Of a stretch of DNA of 64,000 nt, positions 26,101-33,646 are shown piece by piece. This DNA is from Streptomyces sp. LBL (GTDB lineage: Bacteria; Actinomycetota; Actinomycetes; Streptomycetales; Streptomycetaceae): positions 1-64,000 of the forward strand of contig NZ_JARXYX010000025.1 of assembly GCF_029893585.1 (NCBI RefSeq). The letters are read 5' to 3'. The position numbers and the translations under genes are program-made. Below the pieces are notes generated by a model. That model worked only from the letters and a program-made list of their open reading frames with translations. It had not been told where the DNA came from and ran no database searches. Position 1 is the first letter of the stretch; the number at the start of each line of letters is the position of its first letter.

Positions 26101-26830
26101 CACGTTCTGGGTCTACTCCCCCGCCGACCGCGAAGCCACCCTCAAGGTCGACACCCTCGGCGGCGCGGGTGCCCGGCTCTCGGTCAACGGGCACGACGTC
26201 CTGGGTCTGACCAAGAGGAGGAGCGAGGTGGCGGTCTCCCTCTCGGGCGGCGTCAACAAGGTGACGGTGACCGGGGGTTCGTCCACCACTCTCGTCGACC
26301 GCCTCACCGTCACCCCCACCGAGGGCACGCTCGAGACGCGTACGTACGAGGCGGGCGACGCCGAGCTCGCGGGCTCGGCCGCGCTGGCCCCGCTCTCCCT
26401 GGCCACCGACGGCACGGCGATCACCGGCATCGGCGGCGAGCCCGGCAACGGCAACACCGCGACGTTCACCGTCTCCGCCGACCGGACCGGCCTGTACGCG
26501 CTGCGCATCCGCTACTCCAACCCCGAGCAGGCCGAGGCCACCCACTACAACCCGGACCCCCTCGCCCGCCACGCCGACATCAGCGTGAACGGCGGCGGGA
26601 TACGGCGCGTCAGCTTCCCGCACAGCTTCCACCAGAACAACTTCTGGGAACTGACCGTCCCCGTCCACCTGAAGAAGGGACAGAACACGATCACGTTCCG
26701 GTCCGAGGAACCACCGAACTTCGACGGCACCACCTACGCCTCGGACACCTTCCCCGGCGTACCGCTCCGCTCCCGCTACGCCCCGCTGATCGACCGGATC
26801 ACCGTCGCGCCGTACGCCCGGGAGGACTGA
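23171..26830 (+). CDS. Large secreted multidomain glycoside hydrolase (clan GH-A-like, GH39-like barrel)
   Basis: 1219 residues; ATG 23171 after CAAGGA. Signal peptide to about residue 34 (AAPAVPAQA-ADA). Then a LamG/concanavalin-like domain (about 40-260), a bacterial Ig-like domain (about 262-340; SFDVRTTTGTAPPLPATVRS), a TIM-barrel catalytic region (about 345-700) and several CBM6/35-like beta modules to the end (YEAEDAAHTGAGYSRNG near 775; a second from about 1058). Candidate acid/base Glu468 lies in VPFNEPEGNMF and candidate nucleophile Glu584 in NINEYAFNYH, the spacing expected for retaining clan GH-A enzymes. Probably releases the oligosaccharide taken up by the neighbouring transporter; LacI operators precede it. 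Family assignment is by eye. Confidence 0.85.
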   Translation: MPSADRPARRRAAAAVALTLGAGLLAAPAVPAQAADAPQPAAHYTFDQDDPASGMITDSSGNGLTASLVNGDTARSVAGTGGGTALALPGGAPTSNGAYVRLPREVLGDATDLTVSARVKWGGDTSPWQRIFDLGTDNTKYLFTTPSNNNGLLQTSVTTGGGGAEAQVHGYAMLPSDQWRTVTVTLDSSAGRVTTYLDGVAVSSAETDVKAKDLLDGSATSAGHIGKSFYPDPLFKGAIDDFTVWHAALSAEQVAGTVGTLPTLRQLSQTSFDVRTTTGTAPPLPATVRSTFSDGYDRDAPITWDAVPSDKYARPGTFTVAGTAAGHAVKATVTVVREGQLTVDLGSDTGAFHGGASGTLYGVYGPDIPTNNLIEGMGLRTVSTKAQDGPQHPGADALEVVKPLADSTNGDVYIYMTDIHRGFPYQWPGDTPAEKLKLYQEKIAKQVDQVLRLPKEYQDNIVFVPFNEPEGNMFGTGEWSYDQVGWLTDPGAYFAAWDDAYKLIKGRMPDARIAGPNTSVLYGQVKGFLTHALAAGTLPDVITWHELSHPEAVRESVATYRTWERELFKGTDREATQLPVNINEYAFNYHTSVPGQMIQWVSAIEESKVDADIAYWNIDGNLSDSAVQSNRGNGQWWLLNSYASMSGHTVRVTPPFPGENYRMQGVGTLDERKRQARLIFGGSTGKGHITFAGVPKKLFGDRVHAWVREIEWSGQVGDSPGPKLLTEQNLTVGDDGTVVVDFGDGALPKLKESSAYEIVLSPAGKAKGTQSPPVRWQGSYEAEDAAHTGAGYSRNGPEGSPRDVSKFYTSGGYDVGGLRTGSDVTLDTTVDVPQDGTYDLSVFANSLNTFDKVKEQGPTNVFLRVDGKADSEQELYLPLGYKWVVWDHTDTKVHLTKGKHTLTLAAKSADGKRATKGDAIVDRLTLTLPEASTGTQVYEGELAWLGGGAQPVYDLPKQTGVPATGSGAGRLEKGQTATFWVYSPADREATLKVDTLGGAGARLSVNGHDVLGLTKRRSEVAVSLSGGVNKVTVTGGSSTTLVDRLTVTPTEGTLETRTYEAGDAELAGSAALAPLSLATDGTAITGIGGEPGNGNTATFTVSADRTGLYALRIRYSNPEQAEATHYNPDPLARHADISVNGGGIRRVSFPHSFHQNNFWELTVPVHLKKGQNTITFRSEEPPNFDGTTYASDTFPGVPLRSRYAPLIDRITVAPYARED

Positions 26831-26853
26831 GCGACCGGGACCGGGAAGGACGG

Positions 26854-26886
26854 TGGGGCCGGCCGCGTCACGCACGGCCGGCCCCA
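26854..26886. terminator. Strong hairpin, probable bidirectional terminator
   Basis: 12-bp perfect stem TGGGGCCGGCCG / CGGCCGGCCCCA with a 9-base loop, 24 bp after the glycosidase stop and between two convergent genes. A weaker dyad (CCTCTCGCG / CGCGAGAGG) follows at 26887-26930. Confidence 0.8.
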
Positions 26887-26949
26887 CCTCTCGCGCGAGA
26901 CTCTCCCACGAGACCTCTCCCGCGAGAGGGAGGTGTCGAGCGGGACGCG

Positions 26950-27606
26950 TCAGCTCTTGCCGAGCATCTTGTTCATCTGCCCGATCTCCGCGGTCTGGGC
27001 CGTGATGACGTCGTCCGCGAGCTTCGTGGCGGGACCGTACTTGCCCTTGGCCTTCTCGGTCTTCGCCATCTCGACGGCGCCCTCGTGGTGCTGGACCATC
27101 ATGTCCAGGAACATCTTGTCGAACTCGGCGCCGGACGCCTTCTTCAGCTTGCCCATGTCCTCGCTGCTCATCATGCCGGGCATGGCGGACGACATGTCGT
27201 GCTCCATGCCCGGCATGGACGACATGTCCTCGGGGACCTCCTCGCCCCACGACGTGAGCCAGCCGGACATGGTCTTGATCTCCGGGTCCTGCGCGCCCTT
27301 GATCTTCGTGGCGAGGCTCTTGACCTCCGGGGCGGAGGCACCGTCGGCGGCCAGATCGGCCATGGCGACGGCCTGGCGGTGGTGCTGGATCATCTCGGTC
27401 GCGAAGTCGACGTCGGCGTCGGTGTGCGTGCCGCCCTCGGCCGCGGCCGAAGCGGACGGGCCGGCCGACTCGGACTTCATCGATCCCATGTCGTGACCGC
27501 CGCTCCCGCTGTCGCTGTCGCCGCCGCACGCGGCCAGTACGAGGGCGGCCGCGCCGGCGGTGGCGGCGAGGGCGGCACGACGGATGAGCCTGCGCTGTGC
27601 AGTCAT
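26950..27606 (-). CDS. DUF305 lipoprotein
   Basis: 218 residues from ATG 27606 (GCAGGAG upstream). Signal peptide with lipobox ALVLAAC. Two DUF305 half-repeats carry the conserved metal-binding-like motif twice: FATEMIQHHRQAVAMA and FLDMMVQHHEGAVEMA; between them is a Met-rich stretch (SSMPGMEHDMSSAMPGMM). DUF305 proteins are exported, ferritin-like four-helix proteins often found beside copper genes. It lies 97 bp downstream of a DUF6153-like gene on the same strand, probably in one operon under the CsoR-type box at 28206. Confidence 0.92.
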   Translation of the reverse strand: MTAQRRLIRRAALAATAGAAALVLAACGGDSDSGSGGHDMGSMKSESAGPSASAAAEGGTHTDADVDFATEMIQHHRQAVAMADLAADGASAPEVKSLATKIKGAQDPEIKTMSGWLTSWGEEVPEDMSSMPGMEHDMSSAMPGMMSSEDMGKLKKASGAEFDKMFLDMMVQHHEGAVEMAKTEKAKGKYGPATKLADDVITAQTAEIGQMNKMLGKS

Positions 27607-27703
27607 GGTTGAACTCCTGCGTTCTGATGTCTCGGATCTGCTGAAGGGCACGCCGGAGCACGTCGCCACGTCCGGATCGGCCGGTGGCGGCGTGCGGGAC
27701 GTT

Positions 27704-28159
27704 CTAGATCCGCAGAAGCTGGAGTTCGGAGAGTGATGGTGGGGCTCGACCACCGGCGGGACCACTGCCGTCCGGGGACGCCTGCGCGTCCGGCGCCCGT
27801 CCGGCGCGGGCCATCACGTCGGGCTCCAGCACCGGCACCACCGCGGGAGTTCCGGAAACCGACGCGGACGCGCAGGTCGGGTCCGCATGCGCCATGTGCC
27901 CCGAACAGCCGCCCGCACCGTGGTCGCACTCGCCCGGCGTCGCCATCACGAGACCCGTGTGTGCGCTCGCCACGATCCGGTCGTGTCCGGCCTGATCATG
28001 GATTTCGGGGACCGGTCCGAGGCCGTGCATACCGAGCAGACCCAGCAGCAGGGCGGCCACGAGCAACCCGAACGACGGCAACGTGCGTCGCGGTCGCGTG
28101 TGTGGCGATCGCGTGCGCTGTCCGAGGCGGGTCACGGCCTCATCGTAAGCACGGATCAT
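27704..28159 (-). CDS. DUF6153-like membrane protein
   Basis: 151 residues from ATG 28159, preceded by AAGGGG. A basic N-terminus leads to one hydrophobic helix (FGLLVAALLLGLLGMHGLGP) and an outer part with His/Cys pairs (GECDHGAGGCSGHMAH, PTC). It ends RAPPSLSELQLLRI, a tail shared with the protein at 31460-31912, so these are paralogues in the same island. Family name from memory. A CsoR-type palindrome lies 47 bp upstream, suggesting copper induction; role unknown, perhaps metal capture outside the membrane. Confidence 0.8.
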   Translation of the reverse strand: MIRAYDEAVTRLGQRTRSPHTRPRRTLPSFGLLVAALLLGLLGMHGLGPVPEIHDQAGHDRIVASAHTGLVMATPGECDHGAGGCSGHMAHADPTCASASVSGTPAVVPVLEPDVMARAGRAPDAQASPDGSGPAGGRAPPSLSELQLLRI

Positions 28160-28205
28160 GGGCCCCTTGCATGCCGGGCGCCACCGGAGTGGACACCAAG
28201 GTTCG

Positions 28206-28222
28206 ATACCCACCGAGGGTAT
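28206..28222. promoter_or_regulatory. CsoR-type copper box 1
   Basis: ATACCC-ACCGA-GGGTAT, between the minus-strand DUF6153-like gene and blaI. Less G/C-rich in the centre than boxes 2 and 3. Confidence 0.6.
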
Positions 28223-28326
28223 ACCAGCACCTTACCCGGCGAGGACCCGGAGCCCTGACAGGCCGGCCCTCTACTATGAACCTGCGTATGCGCTTGCGCA
28301 TCCGGTGGCGAAAGGGAGTCAGGGCC

Positions 28327-28695
28327 ATGCGACGGCTGGGGGACCTGGAGGCGGAGATCATGGACCGTCTCTGGACATGGAACCGCCCGGCGACGGTGCG
28401 CGAGGTCGTCGACGACATCAACACAGTGCGTCCCGTCGCCTACACCACAGTGATGACCGTCACCAACATCCTCTACACCAAGGGCTGGTTGCTGCGAGGC
28501 AAGCAGGGCCGCGCCTGGTGGTACTCGCCGGTCCGCAGCCGCGAGGCGTACGCCGCCGCACTCATGGAGGACGGCTTGGGAGAGAGCAAGGACCGACCGG
28601 CCGCGCTGGTCCACTTCGTCGAGAACATGTCCGAGGAAGAAGTGGCTGCCCTGCGCAAGGCCCTGCGCACCGTGGGACGACCGGCGAAGTCGTGA
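28327..28695 (+). CDS. BlaI/MecI/CopY-family repressor
   Basis: 122 residues from ATG 28327, with GGGAGTCAGGG just upstream. Winged-helix: LGDLEAEIMDRLWTWNRPAT, TVREVVDDIN, then the recognition region RPVAYTTVMTVTNILYTKGW and dimerisation tail. Such repressors are released by cleavage when a partner M56 protease senses a signal. Its stop overlaps the start of an M56 gene (GTGA), the classic pair. Neighbouring genes suggest a link with copper stress rather than beta-lactams. Confidence 0.93.
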   Translation: MRRLGDLEAEIMDRLWTWNRPATVREVVDDINTVRPVAYTTVMTVTNILYTKGWLLRGKQGRAWWYSPVRSREAYAAALMEDGLGESKDRPAALVHFVENMSEEEVAALRKALRTVGRPAKS

Positions 28696-29603
28696 ACGCG
28701 ACCCCCGTCCTGGTCGGGTACACGACGGTCGTCGGTTTCGTCGCGCCCGCTCTGCTCCTGCGCGCCCGCTGGCCGTACCGCGCGCCCGCTCTGGCCGCCG
28801 CCGTCTGGCACGCGCTGGTGGTCTCGTTCACGGTGGGGGCGATGCTCAGCGTGTACAACGTCGTGATGCCGACCGAGCAGCTGCATGTGGGGCTGCTGGG
28901 TCTGCTGCACTCGTGCGGGCTGGACATCGGCATGAGCAGCCCCGTCCCCCAGGGCGCGGGCCGACTCGCCGTCGCCCTTCCCGCCGTGATCGGGGCGGCG
29001 GTGACGTCGAGTTTCCTCTTCCACGTCGTACGCGCTCGTCGGCTGCGGACGCGGCATCGGGAAGCGGTGGATCTGGTGGGGCGCCGCTCTGTGCGGCTGG
29101 GCGCCACGATCCTGCCCTACGACACCCCTGCCGCCTACTGCCTGCCCGGCCGCCGCCCCAGGATCGTGATCAGCGACGCGGCCGTACGCGAGCTGACGTC
29201 CGCGCAACTCGCCGCCGTACTGGAGCACGAGCAGGCCCATATCGCGGGCCGTCACCATCTGGCCCTGGCCGCCGTGGAGGCGTTCCACTCGGTGTTCCGC
29301 CGGCTCCCGCTGGCCCGTCACGCCCGGGAACAGATGACACTGCTGCTGGAGATGGTCGCGGACGACCGAGCCCTGCGCGGACACTCCCGCGAGACACTGG
29401 CGACCGCCATGTACGAGATGGCGGCGACCCGCAGGCCGGAGGGCGCGTTCGCGGCGGGCGGCCACACCGTGGTGATCCGTTTGGAGCGGGTGCTCGGCCC
29501 GCGCCAGGCACCTCACCCTCTCTTCTGGGGATGCGTTGCCGCCTGTGCCGTGGCCGTTCCGCTGCTGCCACTGTTGCTCGCCTGCCCGCCCGGACTCGGC
29601 TGA
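28692..29603 (+). CDS. M56-family membrane zinc metallopeptidase (BlaR1-type protease partner)
   Basis: 303 residues from GTG 28692, coupled to blaI. Several membrane helices surround the catalytic motif LEHEQAHIAG (HEXXH form), with the third ligand likely in EMVADDRALRG. No penicillin-binding sensor domain is attached, so the signal differs from that of BlaR1. Predicted to cut or inactivate the BlaI-type repressor encoded just upstream. The stop is 111 bp from the convergent multicopper oxidase. Confidence 0.92.
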   Translation: MNATPVLVGYTTVVGFVAPALLLRARWPYRAPALAAAVWHALVVSFTVGAMLSVYNVVMPTEQLHVGLLGLLHSCGLDIGMSSPVPQGAGRLAVALPAVIGAAVTSSFLFHVVRARRLRTRHREAVDLVGRRSVRLGATILPYDTPAAYCLPGRRPRIVISDAAVRELTSAQLAAVLEHEQAHIAGRHHLALAAVEAFHSVFRRLPLARHAREQMTLLLEMVADDRALRGHSRETLATAMYEMAATRRPEGAFAAGGHTVVIRLERVLGPRQAPHPLFWGCVAACAVAVPLLPLLLACPPGLG

Positions 29604-29714
29604 CCGCCGACCCGACCCGGCTGGTGGCGACGGGGGGTGTCGTCACCAGCGTGTCCGCGCAGCGGGCTCATCGCCGGTGGACGAGCCCGCCCGGTCGGCG
29701 GTACGACGAGAACG

Positions 29715-31385
29715 TCAGGCCTGATAGGCCAGGTTGGCCATCATCCCTGCCTCGCCGTGGTACGCGTTGTGGCAGTGCAGCATCCACTGGCCCGGGTTGT
29801 CGGCGTCGAAGAAGACGGACACCTTCCTCTTGGGCAGCACGATCGTGGTGTCCTTGCGGGGGCCGGAGGTGCCGAGCTGGTAGGTGTGGCCGTGCAGGTG
29901 CATCGGGTGCCACATCTCAGTGGTGTTGATGAAGTCGAGCCTTACCCGCTGCCCCTCCTCCACGAAGATGGGGTGGGCCCCGGCATTGTTCATGTCGAAC
30001 GGCACATCGTTGATGGCCCAGTTGTACTCGGCCATACCGCCGGTCAGTTTGATCCGGTGCGTGACGTCGGTCTCTGCGGTCCGCAGGCGCACGTCGTCAG
30101 CGGCGCGGAGCTGGGACGCCGTCATGATCATGCCGTCGAGTTCCGCCGGGCGGACCGTCGCGGACGGCGTACGCCCCGAGCCGGTGCGCACCAGCGCGAG
30201 GCCGCCTGCGTCCTTGCCTTCGGCCAGAGCCACCAGCGGGAAGACCCCGTCACCGAGGGTGACGAGAACGTCGTACCGCTCTCCCATGGCGACCAGCAGC
30301 GCGTCCACCTCCTGGTGCTGGACCGGGAAGCCGTCGGTGTGCGTGATGGTCATTTTGTGCTCGCCGAGAGCGACTCGGTAGGCGGTGTCCGCGCCGGCGT
30401 TGATGATCCGCAGCCGTACCCTCTTGCCGGGCTTGCCGGTGTAGACGTCCGGGGCGGTCGCCACCCGGCCGTTGATCAGGTGGTGGGGGTACCTCACATC
30501 GCCGGCGTCGCCGCCGAGCAGATCGCTCTCGGAGCCCGTGAGCATGAACTTCGTCGACATACCGCCGGAGGACGCGGAGGGCGACGGGGACGCGGAGGCC
30601 GAGGGGGACACGGAGCCCGACGGGGACGCGGAATCACCGCCCATGTCCATCCCGCCCATGTCCCCCATGTCATGACTCTCCATGCCGCTGGAGCCGGCGC
30701 GGGCTCCGGCACTCTCTCCCATGTCCATGGCGCCCATGCCGTGCCGGAGTTCGGCGAGGACCTCGTCGGGGGTGCCCGCGACGCCGTCGATCCAGTCGTC
30801 GAGGAGGACGACCCACTCGTCGTCGTACGCGAGAGGCTCCTTGGGGTCCTCGACGATCAGCGGCGCGTAGAGGCCGCGGTCGAGCTGGACACCGATGTGC
30901 GGGTGGAGGAAGTACGTGCCCGGGGTGTCGGCGATGAACCGGTAGGTGAAGTTGGCGCCGGCCCGGACCGGGGTCTGGGTGACCGGCGGCACGCCGTCCA
31001 TGTCGTTGCGCAGCGCGATGCCGTGCCAGTGGATCGACGTGGCGGTTTTGTCGGGGAGTTGGTTGGACAGTTCGGCGACCAGGGTGTCGCCCGCGGTCAC
31101 CCGTACCTCCCTGCCGGGGGTGCGCCCGTCCAAGGCCCAGGTCCTGGGCATGACGCCGCCACCCAGGTCGATCACCGCGGGGGCCGCGGTCAGAGTGAGC
31201 TTGTGCTCCCGTCCCGTGCTCCTGCGCTGCTTGTCGTTGCCGGTGACCTCGGAGCCGGACGGATCGAGGAGGTCCTTGCCGCTGCCGCTGCCTGAGCCGG
31301 AACCGCTGCCGCAGGCGGCGAGCGCACCGGCGCCCGCGATCCCGAGCCCGGCGATCAGGGCGGAGCGACGGTCGATGCTGTTCAT
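29715..31385 (-). CDS. Multicopper oxidase, exported lipoprotein-like
   Basis: 556 residues from ATG 31385 (AGAGGACG upstream). Signal sequence MNSIDRRSALIAGLGIAGAG combines a twin-arginine start with a lipobox ALAAC. Copper motifs in order: SIHWHGIAL, TYFLHPHIG, EMWHPMHLHGHTYQL and WMLHCHNAYHGEAGMM, which supply T1, T2 and T3 ligands. Between the second and third cupredoxin parts is a Met/His/Ser-rich insertion (ESHDMGDMGGMDMGGDS...), like the Met-rich lids of CueO-type cuprous oxidases. Likely oxidises Cu(I) or phenolics outside the cell. Sits 74 bp downstream of a DUF6153-like gene with a CsoR box ahead of it. Confidence 0.93.
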   Translation of the reverse strand: MNSIDRRSALIAGLGIAGAGALAACGSGSGSGSGSGKDLLDPSGSEVTGNDKQRRSTGREHKLTLTAAPAVIDLGGGVMPRTWALDGRTPGREVRVTAGDTLVAELSNQLPDKTATSIHWHGIALRNDMDGVPPVTQTPVRAGANFTYRFIADTPGTYFLHPHIGVQLDRGLYAPLIVEDPKEPLAYDDEWVVLLDDWIDGVAGTPDEVLAELRHGMGAMDMGESAGARAGSSGMESHDMGDMGGMDMGGDSASPSGSVSPSASASPSPSASSGGMSTKFMLTGSESDLLGGDAGDVRYPHHLINGRVATAPDVYTGKPGKRVRLRIINAGADTAYRVALGEHKMTITHTDGFPVQHQEVDALLVAMGERYDVLVTLGDGVFPLVALAEGKDAGGLALVRTGSGRTPSATVRPAELDGMIMTASQLRAADDVRLRTAETDVTHRIKLTGGMAEYNWAINDVPFDMNNAGAHPIFVEEGQRVRLDFINTTEMWHPMHLHGHTYQLGTSGPRKDTTIVLPKRKVSVFFDADNPGQWMLHCHNAYHGEAGMMANLAYQA

Positions 31386-31459
31386 TTCGTTGCGTCCTCT
31401 GTTGGGTACTGCCGATGTGGTCGCGGAGGGACGGCACATCGCGCGCCGTCCGGCGCGGC

Positions 31460-31912
31460 CTATATACGCAGTCGGGAGAGGACGGACAGGTCCGGCGGGG
31501 CCCGGCCGACCGCTGCGGCGCCGGGAGTGCGCCCCACTGCGGGCTGCCGCAGTTTCACCAGCGGGTCGAACGCCGCCTGGTCCGGGAGGGCGAGCTGTAC
31601 GGAGCCGACGGTCGCCGTGGAGCAGTGCTGCATGCCCGGCATGGCGCAGGCACCGTCATCGGCGTCGTGCGCGGAGGCACCCGAGACCAGATCACCGGGG
31701 ACTGAAGTGCCCGAGACGGAAGTGCCCGAGACGGACGGCGCCGTCCCGTCCGTCAGCAGGTGAACGGTGTGCACCGAGTCCGGCATGGAGGAGACGTCCA
31801 TCGACGGCGTCTCGTGGTGGACGAGCACGGCCAGCGCGACGCACAGGGTGAGGAGCACCCCGTACGCCCAACGGACGGCTGTGCCGTCACCGCGGGCCGA
31901 CCGAATCGTCAT
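31460..31912 (-). CDS. DUF6153-like small membrane protein, second copy
   Basis: 150 residues from ATG 31912 with GGTGGAG five bases upstream. One N-terminal hydrophobic helix (WAYGVLLTLCVALAVLVHHE), an outer part with short Ser-Gly-Thr repeats (SVSGTSVSGTSVPG) and Met/His/Cys clusters (CAMPGMQHCS), and a tail RAPPDLSVLSRLRI shared with the paralogue at 27704-28159. Precedes the multicopper oxidase on the same strand; CsoR box 2 lies 41 bp upstream. Confidence 0.8.
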   Translation of the reverse strand: MTIRSARGDGTAVRWAYGVLLTLCVALAVLVHHETPSMDVSSMPDSVHTVHLLTDGTAPSVSGTSVSGTSVPGDLVSGASAHDADDGACAMPGMQHCSTATVGSVQLALPDQAAFDPLVKLRQPAVGRTPGAAAVGRAPPDLSVLSRLRI

Positions 31913-31952
31913 GCGCTCCACCTGTGTGCTGTCAATAACCGCATCAGGATCT

Positions 31953-31967
31953 TACCCCTAGGGGGTA
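31953..31967. promoter_or_regulatory. CsoR-type copper box 2
   Basis: TACCCCTAGGGGGTA, a near-perfect dyad upstream of the DUF6153-like/multicopper oxidase pair; matches the C-run/G-run form of actinobacterial CsoR sites. Confidence 0.8.
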
Positions 31968-32069
31968 CCTGGGCGCTCGGCGGGGACCGTTCTTCCCTCT
32001 AACGGCTGGGCCCATGGCGCGTCCGCACACCCCACCCGGCCCACCTGAACAGGCTCCGACCCCGGGACG

Positions 32070-32086
32070 TACTAAGGGCACTAGTA
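32070..32086. promoter_or_regulatory. Possible BlaI/CopY-type operator
   Basis: TACTA-N7-TAGTA inverted repeat 90 bp before the DUF5134 gene. BlaI/CopY repressors prefer TACTA half-sites, and one such repressor is encoded at 28327. A single TACTA half-site also occurs at 28272-28276 before blaI. Confidence 0.45.
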
Positions 32087-32175
32087 AATGATGCCCCAGA
32101 CGGCGCTCCGGGCGCCCCGTACGGCGGCGGCTCGACCACCCGGGCCGTCACGCGCGGACGATGGAGAAGGTGAAG

Positions 32176-33072
32176 ATGGGAATGCTAGCGCTGAGTTGGG
32201 CCGTTGCGACGGTCGCCGCTCTTGTGGCCGCCGTCAGCGCGGTCCGGCTGGTGACCACCAGCGGCGAGGTCAGGTTCGCGGCGGGCGGCGACTTGCTGAT
32301 GGGCCTGTGCATGGCCGCCATGGCGCTGCCCGCGACGGTCGGCTGGTACGCCGGGTACGGCATGTGGTGGGCGGCGGTTTTCGCCGTCCTCGGGGTCGCG
32401 TCAGCGGGGCTGGCGTTCAAGCACGCACGTCAGCACGGATGGAAACACGGTCGGCACTGGGTCCACCTCATCGTGGGCAGCGCGGGCATGGTCATCATGA
32501 CGCTCGCCATGACGAGTACGCCGTCCGGACCGGTGCTCGCCCTGGGGGGCTCCATGGCACACATGCCGGGCATGGAGAACATGGCGAGCATGGAGAACAT
32601 GGAGAACATGGCAGGCATGTCGGGCACGGACCACACCGCCGGCATGGAGTCGATGCCGGGGATGGGCAGCATGCCGGGGATGGACATGACAGGCGGGACG
32701 GACGCCTCTGCCCACACAGGTGCCGCCGCCGGCTCGTCGCCCGTATGGCAGTTCGTCGTCGCGGCGCTCGCTGTGTACTTTCTGCTGTCGATCGGCGCAT
32801 CCGTGTGGGCGAGGGCCCGGGGGACCAGCCGGAAGGGCCGGGGCACGGGCACCCGCTCCCACTGGGGCCGTTGGCTGCTCGCCATGCCGGACACAATTCT
32901 CGTCTTCCTGGCGTCGCTGACGATCTCGGTGTGGGACAGGGCCAGGACGACGCAAGGCGGCGGCAGCCACGGGCGACGCCGCAAGCTCGGAGCCGCACCC
33001 GACGCCGCACTGGCTGCGCACATCGGCATGGGAGGGACCATGTCCGCGATGCTGTTGATGATGGTCGCGTGA
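32176..33072 (+). CDS. DUF5134 membrane protein with Met-rich insert
   Basis: 298 residues from ATG 32176, chosen because GGAGAAGG precedes it; ATG 32161 in frame has no ribosome site. Four to five hydrophobic helices (ALSWAVATVAALVAAVSAVR first). After the third helix a loop carries repeated Met motifs (MPGMENMASMENMENMAGMS, then MPGMGSMPGMDM), the sort of soft-ligand cluster that binds Cu(I). A paired C-terminal part has another helix before a basic tail. Family name from memory; function unknown, but location between CsoR boxes 2 and 3 argues for copper handling. Confidence 0.85.
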   Translation: MGMLALSWAVATVAALVAAVSAVRLVTTSGEVRFAAGGDLLMGLCMAAMALPATVGWYAGYGMWWAAVFAVLGVASAGLAFKHARQHGWKHGRHWVHLIVGSAGMVIMTLAMTSTPSGPVLALGGSMAHMPGMENMASMENMENMAGMSGTDHTAGMESMPGMGSMPGMDMTGGTDASAHTGAAAGSSPVWQFVVAALAVYFLLSIGASVWARARGTSRKGRGTGTRSHWGRWLLAMPDTILVFLASLTISVWDRARTTQGGGSHGRRRKLGAAPDAALAAHIGMGGTMSAMLLMMVA

Positions 33073-33133
33073 CGGTCGCCCCATGGCCGGCCCCGGCGGA
33101 ACACCTTCATGTGGGCAGCACCACAGCTGCGGA

Positions 33134-33150
33134 ATACCCCAGGGGGGTAT
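33134..33150. promoter_or_regulatory. CsoR-type copper box 3 overlapping a -10 element
   Basis: ATACCCC-A-GGGGGGTAT; its right end overlaps TATAGT (33148-33153), a good -10 for the copZ-copA transcript, so a bound repressor would block polymerase. Confidence 0.82.
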
Positions 33151-33235
33151 AGTGTTGCCATGGGCCGGGAGAGACAGACCAGTCACACCTCTTCCGGAAG
33201 GACAATTCACGCACTCACACCCCGAGGGAAGAGCC

Positions 33236-33541
33236 ATGACCACTGAGACTGAGACTGAGACGAACTCCGGTTCCTGCTGCGGCTCCGGTTCGTGCGGAAC
33301 CGACGCCACGGTCGACATTCAGGGCGTCGGCGTGACCACCGTCTACAAGGTGTCCGGCATGACCTGCGGCCACTGCGAGGGCGCGATCTCCCAGGAGATC
33401 TCCGCACTGGACGGCGTCACCGCGGTCACCGCGGTCGCCAAGACCGGCGAGGTCACCGTGGTCTCCGCCGCCGCACTCGACGAGGAGACCGTCCGCGCCG
33501 CCGTCGACGAGGCCGGCTACGAGCTCGTCGGCCCCGCCTGA
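33236..33541 (+). CDS. copZ: Heavy-metal-associated copper chaperone (CopZ-like)
   Basis: 101 residues. An N-terminal Cys/Ser-rich stretch (SGSCCGSGSCG) precedes a single HMA domain with the Cu(I) site VSGMTCGHC. The fold is complete through to AAVDEAGYELVGPA. Carries Cu(I) in the cytoplasm to the exporting ATPase encoded 105 bp downstream. CsoR box 3 lies 86 bp upstream. A 28-codon frame starting at 33160, where transcription would begin, overlaps the start of this gene and may be a leaderless upstream ORF. Confidence 0.93.
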   Translation: MTTETETETNSGSCCGSGSCGTDATVDIQGVGVTTVYKVSGMTCGHCEGAISQEISALDGVTAVTAVAKTGEVTVVSAAALDEETVRAAVDEAGYELVGPA

Positions 33542-33646
33542 CGACCGAGCGGGCCACTGCCCGCTCACATGAACTCCCTCCGCGCCGGGACGTACCGCTC
33601 CGCTGATACGGTCGCTGTGCGTCCCGGCCTCCCCTGGAGACATGTC

